Assembly (NCBI GenBank): GCA_051878975.1
Contig: JBJELD010000009.1
Span: 1 to 24,675 of the forward strand
Direction: 5' to 3'
Source of the DNA: Caccovicinus sp051878975
GTDB taxonomy: Bacteria; Bacillota; Clostridia; Lachnospirales; Lachnospiraceae
Length of the DNA stretch: 24,675 bases
A program made the translations under genes and the position numbers. This document shows positions 21,637-24,675 of this stretch, one piece after another; within the stretch, counting starts at the first letter, position 1; each line of letters starts with the position of its first letter. The notes below the pieces were generated by a model. That model was not told the origin of the DNA and did not search any database. It saw only the letters and a list, made by a program, of their open reading frames with translations.

Positions 21637-24600
21637 GTCTCCACCCTTGTGGTGGAGTGGATTGAAATTGTCGGATTCCTCTGCGATACGGNNNNNNNNN
21701 NNNNNNNNNNNNNNNNNNNNNNNNNNNNNNNNNNNNNNNNNNNNNNNNNNNNNNNNNNNNNNNNNNNNNNNNNNNNNNNNNNNNNNNNNNNGTCTCCACC
21801 CTTGTGGTGGAGTGGATTGAAATTGTCGGATTCCTCTGCGATACGGGTTCCGGCTTCGTCTCCACCCTTGTGGTGGAGTGGATTGAAATTGATTTGGGAA
21901 TCAGTATTTACCAGGATTTAAAGTCTCCACCCTTGTGGTGGAGTGGATTGAAATCTAAACTATTGCAGACTTTTCAATCAATATTATGTCTCCACCCTTG
22001 TGGTGGAGTGGATTGAAATGTTATCCTGATAGTGTATGTCGCCAAGTCTAAGGCGTCTCCACCCTTGTGGTGGAGTGGATTGAAATATGCTTCTTCCTCC
22101 ATCTCCGATCATACATTTCGTCTCCACCCTTGTGGTGGAGTGGATTGAAATATCTTTTATGTGATTGTATATTTTGATCACGACCGTCTCCACCCTTGTG
22201 GTGGAGTGGATTGAAATACCAAGCCAAACTCTACAACCGCCCGGATACGGCGTCTCCACCCTTGTGGTGGAGTGGATTGAAATTCGATGTAAATATAGTA
22301 TTTTGGTCCAAAGACAGTCTCCACCCTTGTGGTGGAGTGGATTGAAATTTTTACGGTCGCCGGTGCCTGCGTCGTATATGCCGTCTCCACCCTTGTGGTG
22401 GAGTGGATTGAAATTAAAATCGTCCCGGGTGCCGTAGTGATCCTCGTGTCTCCACCCTTGTGGTGGAGTGGATTGAAATTTTTCATCGTCCCAGATAGAG
22501 ACAATGCAGTTTGCGTCTCCACCCTTGTGGTGGAGTGGATTGAAATCGAATAAGCAGCGCGCGGGACGTTAATAAAAAAGTCTCCACCCTTGTGGTGGAG
22601 TGGATTGAAATTTGCATATTTTAATGGTATGAATAGCCAGATCTGTCTCCACCCTTGTGGTGGAGTGGATTGAAATCAGGGTGATCACCCTAACAGCATC
22701 CAAAACAATGTCTCCACCCTTGTGGTGGAGTGGATTGAAATTCATGTTGCGCCTCCTTATTTGATAATGTACAAGTCTCCACCCTTGTGGTGGAGTGGAT
22801 TGAAATCATAGTGGATTTACCCTTTTCGATATATCCCTTGTCTCCACCCTTGTGGTGGAGTGGATTGAAATAGTAACCACACGATATACCCCATCAGTGA
22901 AGTAAGTCTCCACCCTTGTGGTGGAGTGGATTGAAATAAAATAGGAATCCACGAAGGAACCAACCAGAAGGTCTCCACCCTTGTGGTGGAGTGGATTGAA
23001 ATGAGTATTTCCAGCACTGGAAAGAGTGGCCACGCTGTCTCCACCCTTGTGGTGGAGTGGATTGAAATGCGTTGTCTCTGGTATGACGGCGCTGCCAGTT
23101 CATGTCTCCACCCTTGTGGTGGAGTGGATTGAAATCGGTTCACACGATGTCTGTGGAGGTGATGACTGGGTCTCCACCCTTGTGGTGGAGTGGATTGAAA
23201 TTTCAGTTACTCCCAGATGTTCTGCAAATTCGTGGGTCTCCACCCTTGTGGTGGAGTGGATTGAAATCCGGAAATAGATGCAACATTGCCATCGGGTCCG
23301 GGTCTCCACCCTTGTGGTGGAGTGGATTGAAATTGTGCTGCTTTCATGCTCAATGGCATGTTATCGTCGTCTCCACCCTTGTGGTGGAGTGGATTGAAAT
23401 AGGATCATTCCCATGCATCCTTCCAGGCTATTCCGTCTCCACCCTTGTGGTGGAGTGGATTGAAATTTCACAGTCAACTCCTTTTTTATCGTCAGCTCCG
23501 GTCTCCACCCTTGTGGTGGAGTGGATTGAAATTTGAAAATGATCAGATTTCTGTGTATGGTCAATTGTCTCCACCCTTGTGGTGGAGTGGATTGAAATAC
23601 GCGCTCTTCTTTCATCTGCTTGGATAACTGTTTGTCTCCACCCTTGTGGTGGAGTGGATTGAAATTGTGGACCAGCTCATCAGCAACATCGACAAAATGT
23701 CTCCACCCTTGTGGTGGAGTGGATTGAAATGTGATGTGCTGGTGATCGGCAGTCGGAAGGAAAAGTCTCCACCCTTGTGGTGGAGTGGATTGAAATAACG
23801 CAAGAGCAGGCTCAAGAAGGCCATTCTATGTCTCCACCCTTGTGGTGGAGTGGATTGAAATGCTTCCAGCGTCGGGGACTACGTCATCAAAAAACGTCTC
23901 CACCCTTGTGGTGGAGTGGATTGAAATCCGCCACAACGTCCGCAGCAGTCGCATTTCCACGTCTCCACCCTTGTGGTGGAGTGGATTGAAATCCCTAAAT
24001 AAACCCAATACTGATATTCCTCCAACAGTCTCCACCCTTGTGGTGGAGTGGATTGAAATGCGGAAATCGTACTCTTCGGCGTGAAGCCAGTTTTGTCTCC
24101 ACCCTTGTGGTGGAGTGGATTGAAATCATGACCGCTCTTGCCTCCAGCACAGCAATATAGTCTCCACCCTTGTGGTGGAGTGGATTGAAATGCGCCGATG
24201 GTGAGGATGATATTCCCGCTCTATCGTCTCCACCCTTGTGGTGGAGTGGATTGAAATCGGTCGTACCCCAGACATGCAGCACAAAGGGAAGGTCTCCACC
24301 CTTGTGGTGGAGTGGATTGAAATAGCTGCGGAAGCTCCGGCTGCTGTGGCTTCTCTTGTCTCCACCCTTGTGGTGGAGTGGATTGAAATATCAGAAAAAG
24401 AGGTGAACCTATAGATGTATGAGTCTCCACCCTTGTGGTGGAGTGGATTGAAATCCTTGTAAAAAGCACTCTCCTCTTGATTGCGCGGTCTCCACCCTTG
24501 TGGTGGAGTGGATTGAAATTTTTTGTCACCGTAGCCCATGACGTACACAATCTGTCTCCACCCTTGTGGTGGAGTGGATTGAAATCTTCCGGTACTGCAA

Positions 24601-24675
24601 AATATGTCTGAGGAGTTCACGTCTCCACCCTTGTGGTGGAGTGGATTGAAATCTTCCGGTACTGCAAAATATGTC
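21637..24675 (+). CRISPR. Type I-C CRISPR array, 45 repeats as assembled, open at the 3' end
   Basis: The 32-nt repeat reads GTCTCCACCCTTGTGG then TGGAGTGGATTGAAAT. All 45 copies look identical to me, from 21637-21668 to 24621-24652. Positions 3-9 (CTCCACC) pair with 15-21 (GGTGGAG) around loop CTTGT, leaving the 11-nt 5' handle TGGATTGAAAT after cleavage by Cas5c. There are 43 complete spacers of 33-35 nt between 21824 and 24620. The first and last spacers are cut short: the first at an N gap, the last at the window end. No degenerate end repeat is seen, so the array continues. Orientation is from the leader beside cas2 toward the right. Open frames here only translate the repeat and are not genes. 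Confidence 0.98.
21692..21791. other. Assembly gap of exactly 100 N inside the first spacer
   Basis: The N run is exactly 100 long, a conventional placeholder. The 55 nt before it (21637-21691: repeat plus 23 nt of spacer) are identical to the 55 nt after it (21792-21846). The real distance is unknown and may be negative, with the two sides being the same unit. Confidence 0.95.

Noticed and set aside
23731..23764. Spacer sharing GTGCTGGTGATC with copA (near 2791), considered as self-targeting
   Set aside because: Only 12 nt match and the flanking bases diverge, so this is chance.
21608..24620. Many open frames in both directions through the CRISPR array, rich in repeated STLVVEWIEI or FQSTPPQGWR units
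   Set aside because: They are translations of the 32-nt repeat plus short spacers and not tandem-repeat proteins.

Overview
The window looks like a chromosome segment from an anaerobic Clostridia member, most likely Lachnospiraceae (inference). The grounds are a PolC-type replicase, strong AGGAGG ribosome sites, a glycyl radical enzyme, tRNA genes without an encoded CCA, and a BMP-type nucleoside transporter. The sequence runs into a CRISPR array that contains a 100-N gap, and it stops part-way through a spacer.

Layout. (1) 1-1101: 3' end of polC with a terminator. (2) 1219-4202: a copper-response operon. A csoR/copA promoter carries two CsoR-type inverted repeats, followed by csoR and a copper ATPase with a CopZ-like domain fused to its C-terminus. 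That domain also has its own ribosome site and ATG. (3) 4378-4748: three tRNA genes, Pro(CGG), Glu(CTC) and Thr(CGT), with a promoter and terminators. (4) 4779-5660: a broken transglutaminase-like gene. (5) 5709-13737: a nucleoside uptake and salvage locus. It holds a BMP lipoprotein, a YjjI-family glycyl radical enzyme, an ABC ATPase with two permeases, cytidine deaminase and adenosine deaminase, and ends in a terminator that can work in both directions. (6) 13858-24675: a complete type I-C CRISPR-Cas system in the order cas3-cas5c-cas8c(-cas11c inside)-cas7c-cas4-cas1-cas2, then a leader and an array of at least 44 identical 32-nt repeats.

How the parts work together. The BMP lipoprotein and ABC transporter should import nucleosides, and the two deaminases convert cytidine and adenosine to uridine and inosine. 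YjjI sits among them with no activase in view. The cas genes overlap or nearly touch and appear to be one transcript from a promoter at 13858-13886.

The most unusual signal is on the minus strand between the adenosine deaminase gene and cas3. A degenerate repeat-spacer-repeat unit has a -10 box placed so that transcription would begin with an 11-nt crRNA-like 5' handle. It is followed by a spacer-sized segment, a diverged hairpin with another 11-nt handle ending GGATTGAAAT, and then the shared terminator. This resembles the crRNA-like RNAs (CreR/CreA type) that repress cas promoters in other CRISPR types. I could not find a convincing target for it in the window.
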